Assembly: GCA_021199355.1 (NCBI GenBank)
Contig: JAJQIF010000028.1
Location: 50,485 to 114,484 of the forward strand
Direction of reading: 5' to 3'
DNA from: Oscillospiraceae bacterium
GTDB lineage: Bacteria > Bacillota > Clostridia > Oscillospirales > Ruminococcaceae
Length of the DNA stretch: 64,000 bases
Shown here in pieces: positions 40,285-48,672 of the stretch. Every line of letters starts with the position of its first letter. The stretch's first letter is position 1. A program made the position numbers and the translations under genes. The notes beneath the pieces are model-generated. The model was not told the DNA's origin. It saw only the letters and a list, made by a program, of their open reading frames with translations, and did not search any database.

Positions 40285-41568
40285 ATGCCCTTTCTTGATA
40301 AGCTTTCAGAGCTCGTATGGAGTCTGCCGACGGTTGCGCTTATAATTTCCGTTGGAATTTATTATACTATTCGTTTACACGTCCCGCAAGTCAGATGTCT
40401 GGGACAGATGCTTCGAGTTGTCCGCAAAAGTTTTTCCGGCGACGGTGAGAACAGATTTCGGGTTCTGTCAACGGCGCTTGCCGCAACCGTCGGGACGGGG
40501 AGCGTCGCAGGGGTCGCCACCGCAATCACCTTGGGCGGAGCGGGAGCCGTGTTCTGGCTCTGGGTGTCGGCGTTCCTCGGGATGGCTGTCTCTTTCGCCG
40601 AAGGTGTCTTAAGTATAGAATATCGTGACGGCAAAAAAGGCGGAATAATGTATGCTATACGCGACGGAATGGGCGAGAAGTTCTTGGCGAGGCTTTACGC
40701 CTTCTTCACCGTCCTTGCGTCCTTCGGAATGGGCGGGATGGTGCAGTCTAATTCAGCGGCGGAAGCTGTCAGCTCCGAATCGGGGATAAGCCCCGTCGCA
40801 GTCGGGATAATCTTAGCTGTCTTGGTCGCCGCATGCCTCTTCTCGGGGCGTGATTTCACCGGCAGAGCCTCATCCGTTATGATGCCCGTTCTCACGGTTA
40901 TATACATATTCATCGTCACGGCGGTTATTGTCGCGAATTTCGGAAAATTGCCCGAAGTTTTCTCGGAGATTTTCCGCTCGGCGTTCGGCTTGAAGCCCGC
41001 CATAGGTGCGGCTGTGGGGATTTCGGTGAAGCAGGCGGTGAGCGTCGGCTTCAAGAGGGGAATCTTCTCGAACGAAGCGGGTCTTGGGACGACCGCCGCA
41101 ATCCATGCGGGAAGCGGTTTAAGCCCCAAAGAGCAGGGGCTCATGAACATGTTCGAGGTCATAATCGACACTTTCGTAATTTGCACCCTGACGGCGCTTG
41201 CGATTCTGTGCTCGGGAGCCGTGGAAACGGGGCTCGACGGCTCACTTCTCGTCTCCGCCGCATGTGAAAGCGTCTTCGGGAGCATTTCCGGCACAGCGAT
41301 ATCCCTCTGCACCGCCGGCTTCGCCACGGCAACCATCATCGGCTGGTCGAAAATCGGTTTTTCCGCCGCCGAATATCTTTCGGGAAAATCGGTTCTGCCC
41401 TATAAAATCGCCCTCACCGCCGCCGTCTTCACAGGCGCTGTCGTCAGTCTCTCTGCGGCATGGAAAATAAGCGATATCTTCAACGGCTTGATGGTGTTCC
41501 CGTGCGTGGGGGCGCTTTGGGCGCTCAGGAAATCAGTAATTTGTCAAACATCTCCGCACACGAAATAG
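40285..41568 (+). CDS. Sodium:alanine symporter family (AGCS) transporter
   Basis: Imports alanine or glycine with sodium; inner membrane. From the ATG at 40285 (GGGAGGA ribosome site) it has 427 residues, a little shorter than usual, with about ten membrane segments. The family marks are the N-terminal STALAATVGTGSVAGVATAI near 62-81, the GGIMYAIRDGMG loop near 119-130 and KRGIFSNEAGLGTTAAIHA near 256-274. The start codon is ten bases from the divergent PH-protein gene, and its 3' end overlaps the convergent oxidoreductase gene by 44 bases. The substrate is by family. Confidence 0.92.
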   Translation: MPFLDKLSELVWSLPTVALIISVGIYYTIRLHVPQVRCLGQMLRVVRKSFSGDGENRFRVLSTALAATVGTGSVAGVATAITLGGAGAVFWLWVSAFLGMAVSFAEGVLSIEYRDGKKGGIMYAIRDGMGEKFLARLYAFFTVLASFGMGGMVQSNSAAEAVSSESGISPVAVGIILAVLVAACLFSGRDFTGRASSVMMPVLTVIYIFIVTAVIVANFGKLPEVFSEIFRSAFGLKPAIGAAVGISVKQAVSVGFKRGIFSNEAGLGTTAAIHAGSGLSPKEQGLMNMFEVIIDTFVICTLTALAILCSGAVETGLDGSLLVSAACESVFGSISGTAISLCTAGFATATIIGWSKIGFSAAEYLSGKSVLPYKIALTAAVFTGAVVSLSAAWKISDIFNGLMVFPCVGALWALRKSVICQTSPHTK

Positions 41569-42487
41569 TCAGCTCATGCGGCACGGTTTCGCTCTCAACT
41601 TTTCCTGCCTTGATGCAGTTCATCGCTTCCATAGTCTCATACACAAACCCGTTCTCGGTTTCGGTATCTTTAAAGCTGTCCACGAGCTCAAAGTTGGCAT
41701 TATACAAGTAGCAATCGGTCGCAAAGTGGGGTCTCGGGAGCTCAAGCTTGCCCTCCGAGCCGTAGATGACAATCTTCTCGTCAAGCTTGGCAAGGAGCGT
41801 GCTCTCGCAGACGGCGAGGCAGTCCCTGCAACCGTCTTTCGTAAAGTTCAGAAGTATATGGTCGGTCAGATCAACCCCGTCGTCGGTCTTGACAGCATGC
41901 GCCGAAATCACTTCGGCAGGGCGGTCGATAAGAAACGTAAGGATTTCATAGTCGTAAACGGTCAGGTCAAACGCCGCACCGCCGCCGAGAGCCTTGCAGT
42001 AGTAGCGATTATTCGGGTTCTCCTCGGCTTTAAAGCCGATTGCGGAGGTGGCATAAATCGGCTCACCGATTCGCCCCGAGCGAACCCACTCACGGGCTTT
42101 GACGACCGCCGGCAGAAACCTCGACCACATCGCTTCCATCGCAAAAACGCCCTTCTTTTCGGCAAGGGAGAATACTTCTCTTGCATCGGCGCTATTGAGG
42201 AACATCGCCTTTTCGCAGAGGACGGGCACGCCGGCTTCGACGCAGAGCTTACTGAGCTCATAATGTGCGTTCGACGTTGCCGCGACATAGACGCAGTCGG
42301 GCTTGGTAACCTCAAGCATCTCGGAATAGCTGTCGAAATGCTCGGGGATATTATTTCTTTCGGCGAAGTCCTTCGCTCTGCCGGACTGGCTGGCGACTGC
42401 TACGACTTCGGCGCCGTCTATTCTTCTCACACAATCACAAAACTTATTTGCGATATGTCCGGCGCCCATGATGGCAAATCTGAACAT
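41525..42487 (-). CDS. Gfo/Idh/MocA-family oxidoreductase
   Basis: A 320-residue NAD(P)-dependent sugar or cyclitol dehydrogenase-like protein. The Rossmann motif is FRFAIMGAGHIANKF at residues 2-16, and VAATSNAHYELS with CEKAMFLNSADA follows near 75-115 (the EKP-like block reads EKA, with alanine in place of proline). The ATG at 42487 is chosen for its GGAGGTTACT ribosome site. It lies ten bases downstream of dut and converges on the symporter gene with 44 bases of overlap. The substrate is unknown. Confidence 0.88.
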   Translation of the reverse strand: MFRFAIMGAGHIANKFCDCVRRIDGAEVVAVASQSGRAKDFAERNNIPEHFDSYSEMLEVTKPDCVYVAATSNAHYELSKLCVEAGVPVLCEKAMFLNSADAREVFSLAEKKGVFAMEAMWSRFLPAVVKAREWVRSGRIGEPIYATSAIGFKAEENPNNRYYCKALGGGAAFDLTVYDYEILTFLIDRPAEVISAHAVKTDDGVDLTDHILLNFTKDGCRDCLAVCESTLLAKLDEKIVIYGSEGKLELPRPHFATDCYLYNANFELVDSFKDTETENGFVYETMEAMNCIKAGKVESETVPHELTISCAEMFDKLLIS

Positions 42488-42497
42488 AGTAACCTCC

Positions 42498-42950
42498 TTA
42501 AATTCTTCCCGTTGAGCCGAAGCCGCCGGTTCTGTCCGATTCCGGCAATTCTTCCGCTTCCGTGACGGCGCATGTGGGGACAAAAAGCGGGACAAGCTGG
42601 GCAAAGCGTTCGCCCGGCTCGAATGTATAGGGCTCGTTCCCGTGATTGATAATCGGCACGAGGATTTCGCCCCGATAGTCACTGTCAATCACCCCGACAG
42701 AATTCGCAAGCGTCAGCCCGTGCTTTCTGCCTAAAGATGACCTGATAATAACAAGCATTACAACGTTGCCCATAGATAAGTCGGGGCAGACCGCAATCCC
42801 GCAGGGGACTGTGACAATCTCGCCGACGGGGATGGTCAGCGGTTCGTCGATGCAGGCGTGCAGGTCGAGCCCTGCGCTCAGCTGAGTTGCGGCTTGCGGT
42901 AAAATCGCATTCGGTCGGAGCCTTTTTATTTGTAGGTTAAGTGTTGACAT
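42498..42950 (-). CDS. dut: dUTP diphosphatase
   Basis: Hydrolyses dUTP to dUMP, keeping uracil out of DNA and feeding dTMP synthesis; cytosolic trimer. The 150 residues hold the family motifs in order: AGLDLHACI (1), IIRSSLGRKHGLTLAN (2), VGVIDSDYRGE (3), RFAQLV (4) and the C-terminal GGFGSTGR (5) that closes over the active site. It starts one base from the end of the U32 gene, in the same direction, and precedes the oxidoreductase gene. Confidence 0.96.
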   Translation of the reverse strand: MSTLNLQIKRLRPNAILPQAATQLSAGLDLHACIDEPLTIPVGEIVTVPCGIAVCPDLSMGNVVMLVIIRSSLGRKHGLTLANSVGVIDSDYRGEILVPIINHGNEPYTFEPGERFAQLVPLFVPTCAVTEAEELPESDRTGGFGSTGRI

Positions 42951-42951
42951 G

Positions 42952-45018
42952 TTACAGCACCCCTCTGAAATAGAGTCCGTTGGTATAATCTTTTCCGTCC
43001 CGGCGGGAGATTCCGGCTTGGTAGTCGCCGAGGACGGCTTTTACCTCTTCCGGCGATTCGTCCGTGAACATAAGAATCCCGAAATCAATGTCGAAATAGT
43101 CGAGCTTGTCTGGGAGATAGAGCGTCTTCGAATTGAGGAGCTCGTTATAGTCCTCGCCTTCGTGCATCCGGCATTTTACCGGGAAAGTTGTTCCCGTGCG
43201 GTCGGTCAGACTGTGGGAGCAGGCTTTGCAACCCGTTTCCGCCTTGATGGGGCAGTTCGCCATTATCATGAGCGGAAGTCTGCCATAAAGGACTGCGCCC
43301 TTCGGGACGGCGGTTCTGATGCCTGAAAGCTGTGCCGCCTTGAGTTCAAATGAGAGCGTCAGGGCGCTTAGCCCGTCAAGGGCATATTCGTCCGCCGAGA
43401 GCGAGTTTGTGATGTTGAGCCCGAACCCGCCGATTGCTTCGAATCCAAGCTTCGGGAGCATATAAACATATCCCGAGTTGGTTGCCATTGCCTCGTCGAA
43501 CCCGAGGGTTTTCGCTTCCTGCAAATCGGCTTCAACCCGTTCGGCATGCAGAGTGAACCGAGGCGGCGAGATTATCGCCTTTTTCGGGTCAAGCCCCGAT
43601 TCTATATATGATTTTGCGAGCGACAGGGGAATTATAACCCTCTCGCAGTCTATCTACTCAAGCTGTGAGAGCTTTTCGACCGAGACCCACCATGAAACCG
43701 GCTTTTTCGGCTTTTCCGGGGCTTCTGGGAGATAGCTTGCGGGTGTGAAGTCTTTTATGACAGTAAGCCTGTCCTGTCGAATCTTGTCGAAATGCTCGAC
43801 CGCCTGCCGCCGAAGGGAATTGAGCTCCGACAGCGGGAGCATGAGCTCGTCGTCGATTTCGGCTGTTATCTCTCCCGCACGGTATAGCGTTCCGCCGAGC
43901 TTGCCGAGCTGTGATACTGCGGCATCAGTCGTCAGCGGGCGGTTTATTGCCTCCTGCGGGATTGCACCCGTGAAGGTGGCGGTCTCTACGCCGTCGGTTG
44001 CCGTCAAAATTGAAGGCTCGCCACGTTTTACGCTCAGCCTCATAGAAAGCCTGAATCTCGGATATTCTGACTTGTATTTTTCGTGAATCTGCGTAAGTGA
44101 GGCGGTCATGTCGGTGACGTCTTCATAAGAGCGGGCGCCGAACATGGTGGCGTCGCGCTTGCCGGAATAGTAGCCATCTGTAAATCCGCTTCGCGAAAAT
44201 GCCGAGCGCAGGAGCTCATAGTCATACTCTTCGCCACTGAGTGCCGCACGGAACTCGCCCGTCGCGGCGGAGACATACTCGGGGCGCTTCATTCTGCCTT
44301 CTATCTTAAGAGACGACACGCCGATATTCTGCAGTTCTTCGGCGTCTTCTATCAGGGTCAAATCTTTGAGGGAAAGAGCATACTTGTCCCTCGGTTTTCC
44401 GGTCGACGAAAAAGGGAGCCTGCAAGCTCCCGCACAAAGCCCTCTGTTCGCCGAGCGAGAGCCTATCATCGCGCTCAAATAGCACTGCCCCGAAACGGAC
44501 ATGCAGAGTGCGCCGTGGACGAAAATCTCTGTCTCGACCCCAAGCTCAGACAGCTTCCGGATGGTTTCACGGTCGAGCTCTCTTGACAGAACGACCCGCT
44601 TGTAGTCGTGCTCCTTCGCCCAGAGGATGCCGTCTGTGAAGTGAAGAGTCATCTGCGTCGAGGCATGAAGCGGCATGTCGGGGCATGATTCCCGGACGAT
44701 TCGCTCGACCGCCCTGTCCTGAACGATGAGCCCGTCGATTCCCGCATCGCAGGCGAATTTAATCTCTTCGGCAAGAGCTTCGAGCTCACTGTCGAAAACG
44801 GCGATGTTTATCGCCTGATAAATCTTGACGCCTCTGCGGTGGCATTCTCCGACCGCCTCAAGAATATCCTCGTGCGAGAAGTTCCCGGCGTTCTGACGCG
44901 CCGAAAAGCTAAGACCGCCGATATAGACGGCGTCGCACCCAGACCTGAGAGCCGCCGCAAGCGATTCCATACTCCCGCAGGGAGCCAAAAGCTCCGGCTT
45001 GTTTTCAATGTTACTCAT
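42952..45018 (-). pseudogene. U32-family peptidase gene interrupted by an in-frame TAG
   Basis: Members of this family (collagenase-like U32, with DUF3656) modify RNA or split peptides; many are about 690-780 residues. Here residues 1-454 (MSNIENKPELLAPCGSMESL start, the ICMSVSGQCYLSAMIGSRSA-type Cys/Ser block near 165-185, then DUF3656) run to a TAG at 43654-43656. The same frame then stays open for 234 more codons with homologous-looking sequence (ESGLDPKKAIISPPRFTLHA... and ...VKCRMHEGEDY) to 42952. The total would be 688 positions. TAG ends other genes here, so a nonsense change or read error is likelier than recoding. It overlaps zapA by one base. Confidence 0.8.
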
Positions 45019-45386
45019 CAGAACAGACTGCTCTCGTTCAGCTTCTTTTCGAGCTCTTCGATGCGCTTCTTGAGCTGTGCGATTTCACGCTTCGCCGCAT
45101 CGTAGCTCTGCTTCGAGCGGTTCGCCGTTGCGACATACTCGCCGAGCTGATAGCGCATGCTGTCCTCGTTGTCGGAAGCCTTCTGCGCCTCGTCCATAGC
45201 GTCCAAAGCCGAGAGGATGGCGACGTCGATGCCGCTTAAGTTGTTCCCGACGGCGAGCATGGAGTTCATCTGTGCATCAAGCTTTTCCGCCAGAGCTTCG
45301 GTATACTCCGGCGAGTTCTCCGTCACAAGGGTGTACTCCCTTCCGATTATTCTGACCTTGACTCTGTTTTCCGTGCTGATTTCCAT
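45018..45386 (-). CDS. zapA: Cell division protein ZapA-like
   Basis: ZapA binds and bundles FtsZ at the division ring. The 122-residue protein has an N-terminal strand-helix domain (VKVRIIGREYTLVTENSPEY) and a long C-terminal coiled coil from about residue 60 to the end (EIAQLKKRIEELEKKLNESS), as in ZapA. The ATG at 45386 has a GGAGGT ribosome site. Its TGA shares one base with the ATG of the U32 gene (TGATG). Some ZapA-like proteins precede U32 genes in Clostridia, so the pairing is familiar. Confidence 0.88.
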   Translation of the reverse strand: MEISTENRVKVRIIGREYTLVTENSPEYTEALAEKLDAQMNSMLAVGNNLSGIDVAILSALDAMDEAQKASDNEDSMRYQLGEYVATANRSKQSYDAAKREIAQLKKRIEELEKKLNESSLF

Positions 45387-45395
45387 GCTGACCTC

Positions 45396-46343
45396 CTATT
45401 CGTCCAAAACGGACGTAAGTCCGAAATATTCCTGAATTTCCGCCGCCGCTTCAGGATCAAGCTCGAAATAGCCGCTCGAATTCCATTCGCCTCTCGGCAT
45501 TCTGTATGTCGCGGGGGATGAAGCCGTCTCGAGCATATACTCATAGGCATCTCTTACCGCCGCAAATGTCTTCGAGGTGATGTCGGTGTCGGAATTATTG
45601 TAGATAGTGTTGAAGATGTTCTGGATGTTCGTCTTCATGCTTGCGGCGTTTGACTCGAAAGCGTCGTTTATGAGCGCCACGGCAATCTCGCCGATGACCT
45701 GAACCGTTGTCTGCTCGCCGTTTGAGTAGAGGGGATAGGTGACGATTCTTCTTATGTCGTCGCCCCAGAGGGTGCGGGTCGAATTTCCGGCATAAAAGCT
45801 CGTCAGGTCGCCCGTCTCCGTGTCCTTATAATAGAGGTCCTCGGGGAAGACATAGCTCGTCATGCCGCCCGTATACTCGACAAGCTCCGCCCAACCGTCG
45901 TTCGTAATCTTGATATACTTGTCGCAGGTGAGCCCGAAGGCGTTCTCAACTGCGGTCTTGAGATAGCTGATTCCGCCCGTGTCGAAGAGGCTTTCAATCG
46001 TACCGCTTGAGGAGTCGACCGTCGCGATGGTGTATTTCGAGACGGGAACAATCGCGATGGTTCCTTCCTGAGGATTGACCCGAAGGAGGACTATTGCGTT
46101 CAGGTTCTGACCGTCTGCGCCGACGAAGAGAATCGTTTCCGTGGCGTCGGAATAGTCGACCGTTTCCTCCTCCTCGGTCGAGGTGCCGCTTTCGGCGGCT
46201 TCCGCCTCGAGGGCAGGCTGGGTTACGAATATATCCAAGAGTGTTACGGCGGCAAAGCCGAACAGCAGTAAGCATATGAGCATGGTCGCAAGATAGATGA
46301 TTACGACCGATGCCTGTGAAGAATGCTTTTTAATATTGACCAC
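45396..46343 (-). CDS. Degenerate LCP-like membrane protein
   Basis: A 315-residue protein with a membrane segment at about 13-38 and an outer domain that follows the LytR-CpsA-Psr layout (VGADGQNLNAIVLLRVN near 75-91, then DKYIKITNDGWAELVEYTGG near 150-170). The residues that bind polyprenyl phosphate in true LCP ligases are not kept: where SIPRDT is expected it reads VPVSKYT, and the late RFR..DDxxRxxRQ block is replaced. It may be a non-catalytic relative. It lies nine bases upstream of zapA in the same direction. Confidence 0.6.
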   Translation of the reverse strand: MVNIKKHSSQASVVIIYLATMLICLLLFGFAAVTLLDIFVTQPALEAEAAESGTSTEEEETVDYSDATETILFVGADGQNLNAIVLLRVNPQEGTIAIVPVSKYTIATVDSSSGTIESLFDTGGISYLKTAVENAFGLTCDKYIKITNDGWAELVEYTGGMTSYVFPEDLYYKDTETGDLTSFYAGNSTRTLWGDDIRRIVTYPLYSNGEQTTVQVIGEIAVALINDAFESNAASMKTNIQNIFNTIYNNSDTDITSKTFAAVRDAYEYMLETASSPATYRMPRGEWNSSGYFELDPEAAAEIQEYFGLTSVLDE

Positions 46344-46429
46344 CGTCTTTCGTGTGAAATCATCACAAAATTATCAGTATAAAGTGACTTAATCCGCTAT
46401 TGCAATTTGAGTTCGTATGTCTTATAATA

Positions 46430-47008
46430 TTACAGAAGACTTGTCTGACCGTCGTCGAAAAATCCGCAGTGATTGAGGTCGATTATGTCGAGCTCCAAGC
46501 CCTGGCGCTTCGCCTCTTTTATAGTATTCCCCGTGCCGCTTTTGTAGTCGTAGATTACTCCGATAACGCGGTTGGAATGGTCGACCATCAGGCGGTTCCG
46601 AAGGTGATAGCAGGCTTGGAAATAGTCTTCCGAAAGGTAGTATATCTCGTCGCACCCCTGCCGGACGATTCCGTAGTCATAGATGTCTGTGCCGCGGAGC
46701 TTTTCCGTCTCGTTTTTGTAGGGAGATATCCCGATGAGCTTTAAATCGAGCTCAGGTCTTTGGTGCTTCATGGTGTAGATGACTCTTCCGCCCCAGATGT
46801 CGACGCCTCTTGCCATCCCGGTGATGAAGGTGCGATAGCCCTCGTCGACAGCTCGGTAAATCCGCTCGATGAGCATGGACTTGAGCATCCGCATCCTGAT
46901 TTCGTCTTCATAAAACGGAATCTTTTCGGGGCGATGCCCGGTGAAGCAGGCGGTGTGCGGACGGTCGGTTATAATCTCGGGATTGTAGTTAAAAACTATC
47001 GGCTCCAT
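46430..47008 (-). CDS. SLOG-fold DUF1273 protein, YpsA-like
   Basis: A 192-residue protein with the core TACFTGHRPEKIPF near residues 19-32, FITGMARGVDIWGG near 63-76 and IGISPYKNE near 95-103, the glycine-rich nucleotide-binding pattern of the SLOG/DUF1273 family (Bacillus YpsA, linked to cell division). The ATG at 47008 is chosen for a GGGGGAAA ribosome site; longer frames run through the alr promoter region. It is divergent from alr. The function is not established. Confidence 0.82.
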   Translation of the reverse strand: MEPIVFNYNPEIITDRPHTACFTGHRPEKIPFYEDEIRMRMLKSMLIERIYRAVDEGYRTFITGMARGVDIWGGRVIYTMKHQRPELDLKLIGISPYKNETEKLRGTDIYDYGIVRQGCDEIYYLSEDYFQACYHLRNRLMVDHSNRVIGVIYDYKSGTGNTIKEAKRQGLELDIIDLNHCGFFDDGQTSLL

Positions 47009-47141
47009 ATTTCCCCCAAATAAGACGCATAATATTTGCGTAGCTATAAAAATCATACCATAATACCGACCTTTTTGCAAGTAAAAAGGGGAAATTCTTT
47101 TAAAAAGTCTAATCAGCATTCCCAAGGAGGAAGCATACATA

Positions 47142-48287
47142 ATGAAAAATGAAGTTTTAAGGCGTGCGTGGGCGGAAATCCACCTTGACAGGCTCGAGCG
47201 GAATGTCGAAAAATGTCGGAGCCTCATCGACCCCGACGCTGAAATAATGTGCGCCGTCAAGGCTAATTGCTACGGTCACGGCTGTGAGGGGATAATCCCG
47301 AGGCTCGAGGACGCCGGAATCAACTGGTTCGCTGTGTCGAATATTGTCGAGGCGGAGGAGCTGAGGAACCTCGGCGTTGCCGGAGAAATCCTGATTTTGG
47401 GGTACACCCCTCCCGAGGACGCAGGGGAGCTCATCGAATACGACATCATCCAGACGATAACCGACCTTGAGTATGCCGAAAAGCTCTCGTTTAACGCCCC
47501 GAAGGGTGAGCGTGTCAGGTGCCACATCGCAGTCGACACCGGAATGAACCGAATCGGTCTTAACTACGGCGACGACGTCTCAAGAATCGCCGACGACGCC
47601 GAGAAGATAGTAAGAATGCAGGGGCTCGAGGTTGAAGGGCTCTTCACCCACCTTCCCGTCGCCGACAGCTTGAAGCAGGAGGATACAGAGTTCACCGACA
47701 AGCAGATAAAACTAATCTGCGCCGTCCGGGACGAGCTGAAGAAAAGGCTCGTCCTCATCGACAAGCTCCATTTCCTGAACTCGGCGGGGGCTATGTATCA
47801 CTACGACAAGAGAAGCGACCTCGTAAGATTTGGAATCATGCTCTATGGCTTGAAGCCGGACTTCTCGAGGGAGATGCCGGTCGAGCTCGAGCCGGTGATG
47901 GAATTAAAATCCATCGTTTCGCAAATAAAAACGCTCCCCGAGGGAGTGACGATAGGCTATGGGCGTACATATAAGACGGAGCATGAAACCAGAGTAGCAA
48001 CCGTTACAATCGGCTATGCCGACGGTTGTCCGCGGCTTCTTTCGAACAAGGGCGAGCTTCTTCTTCACGGCAAGCGTGCGAAAATTCTCGGACGAGTCTG
48101 CATGGATCAGCTGATGATTGACGTGACGGACATCCCGGAAGCCGAGGTCGGCGACACTGTAACCCTCATCGGCAAAGACGGCAACGAATCCATCACCGCC
48201 GACGAAATCGGCGAGCTTTGCGGCACCATCGGCTACGAAATAGTCTGCGGAATCTCGCAGAGGGTGCCGAGGATATTTGTGAAGTAA
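47142..48287 (+). CDS. alr: Alanine racemase
   Basis: Converts L- to D-alanine for peptidoglycan; PLP enzyme, cytosolic dimer. The 381 residues hold the PLP lysine at 40 (AVKANCYGHG), the catalytic tyrosine of the other face near 273 (IGYGRTY) and the late VCMDQLMIDVTDIP block. The ATG at 47142 has an AAGGAGGAAG ribosome site. It is a single gene followed by a short R2-like terminator. The neighbouring alanine symporter and murC would use the same alanine pool; linkage is only by proximity. Confidence 0.96.
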   Translation: MKNEVLRRAWAEIHLDRLERNVEKCRSLIDPDAEIMCAVKANCYGHGCEGIIPRLEDAGINWFAVSNIVEAEELRNLGVAGEILILGYTPPEDAGELIEYDIIQTITDLEYAEKLSFNAPKGERVRCHIAVDTGMNRIGLNYGDDVSRIADDAEKIVRMQGLEVEGLFTHLPVADSLKQEDTEFTDKQIKLICAVRDELKKRLVLIDKLHFLNSAGAMYHYDKRSDLVRFGIMLYGLKPDFSREMPVELEPVMELKSIVSQIKTLPEGVTIGYGRTYKTEHETRVATVTIGYADGCPRLLSNKGELLLHGKRAKILGRVCMDQLMIDVTDIPEAEVGDTVTLIGKDGNESITADEIGELCGTIGYEIVCGISQRVPRIFVK

Positions 48288-48290
48288 CAA

Positions 48291-48330
48291 TAACCCCTCA
48301 GTCGGAAAGGAGACTGAGGGGTTTATTTTG
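48291..48330 (+). terminator. Terminator after alr built from R2-type sequence
   Basis: AACCCCTCAGTC-GGAAAGGA-GACTGAGGGGTT then TATTTTGG. The arms are the outer 12 bases of an R2 repeat with everything between deleted, preceded by TAA. Confidence 0.8.
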
Positions 48331-48352
48331 GAACTTTTGATATTAAACAATG

Positions 48353-48381
48353 TTGACAAGCAACAAAATATATGTTATAAT
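48353..48381 (+). promoter_or_regulatory. Module 4: peptide promoter
   Basis: TTGACA (48353-48358), 17 bases, TATAAT (48376-48381). Confidence 0.8.
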
Positions 48382-48434
48382 TTCAGCGGTGAGAGGTTGT
48401 TGCTCTTTCCCCTGAGAAGGGAGGTGGAGCCTCG

Positions 48435-48524
48435 ATGGAAGTCGCAGATATCCTCCAGCTATTACTTCTTGTCATAGCTGCCATCAACCTTGGTCTTAAC
48501 CTCGACGATCGCCGAAAGAAATAA
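48435..48524 (+). CDS. Module 4: 29-residue hydrophobic peptide, putative type I toxin
   Basis: Codes for MEVADILQLLLLVIA followed by AINLGLNLDDRRKK, one membrane helix with a basic tail. It is a third sequence type of the same kind of module. The ATG at 48435 has a GAAGGGAGGTG ribosome site. The mRNA 5' GGTGAGAGGTT is the exact complement of AACCTCTCACC near its 3' end. The untranslated parts (TTGCTCTTTCC in the leader, CTGAA...TTCAGG hairpin and CAACGGTCACTCT on the antisense side) match modules 1 and 3, so it belongs to the same RNA family even though the peptide differs. Confidence 0.7.
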   Translation: MEVADILQLLLLVIAAINLGLNLDDRRKK

Positions 48525-48625
48525 CTGTGCCTGATTAATTCAGCCACAGTCATTCATAACATAATCTAAAAAATTGTGGAAAGAGTGACCGTTGCCTGAA
48601 TTCCCCGTTCAGGTAACCTCTCACC
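48513..48625 (-). ncRNA. Module 4: predicted antisense RNA
   Basis: Promoter on minus is TTGACA (48655-48660), 17 bases, TATAAT (48632-48637). The RNA of about 113 bases ends at an ACTGTGGCTGA/TCAGGCACAGT hairpin followed by TATTTCTTTC over the last codons of the peptide gene. Confidence 0.65.
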
Positions 48626-48646
48626 ATCTATATTATACCCGATTAC

Positions 48647-48672
48647 GGCTGTTTTGTCAACAGTCTTTTTTT
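48647..48672 (+). terminator. Module 4: peptide mRNA terminator overlapping the antisense -35 and the vanZ stop
   Basis: GGCTGTT-TTGTC-AACAGTC then TTTTTTT. The complement holds the antisense TTGACA, and the last residues (KKDC) and TGA of the vanZ-like gene are read from this same DNA. Confidence 0.75.

Noticed and set aside
42952..43524. Separate small gene downstream of the U32 gene
   Set aside because: It is in the same frame as the U32 gene, the stretch between them is open except for one TAG, and no ribosome site precedes its first ATG.
43654..43656. Genome-wide recoding of TAG
   Set aside because: Other clear genes end in TAG (the membrane protein at 7273 and two small peptides) with nothing homologous beyond it.
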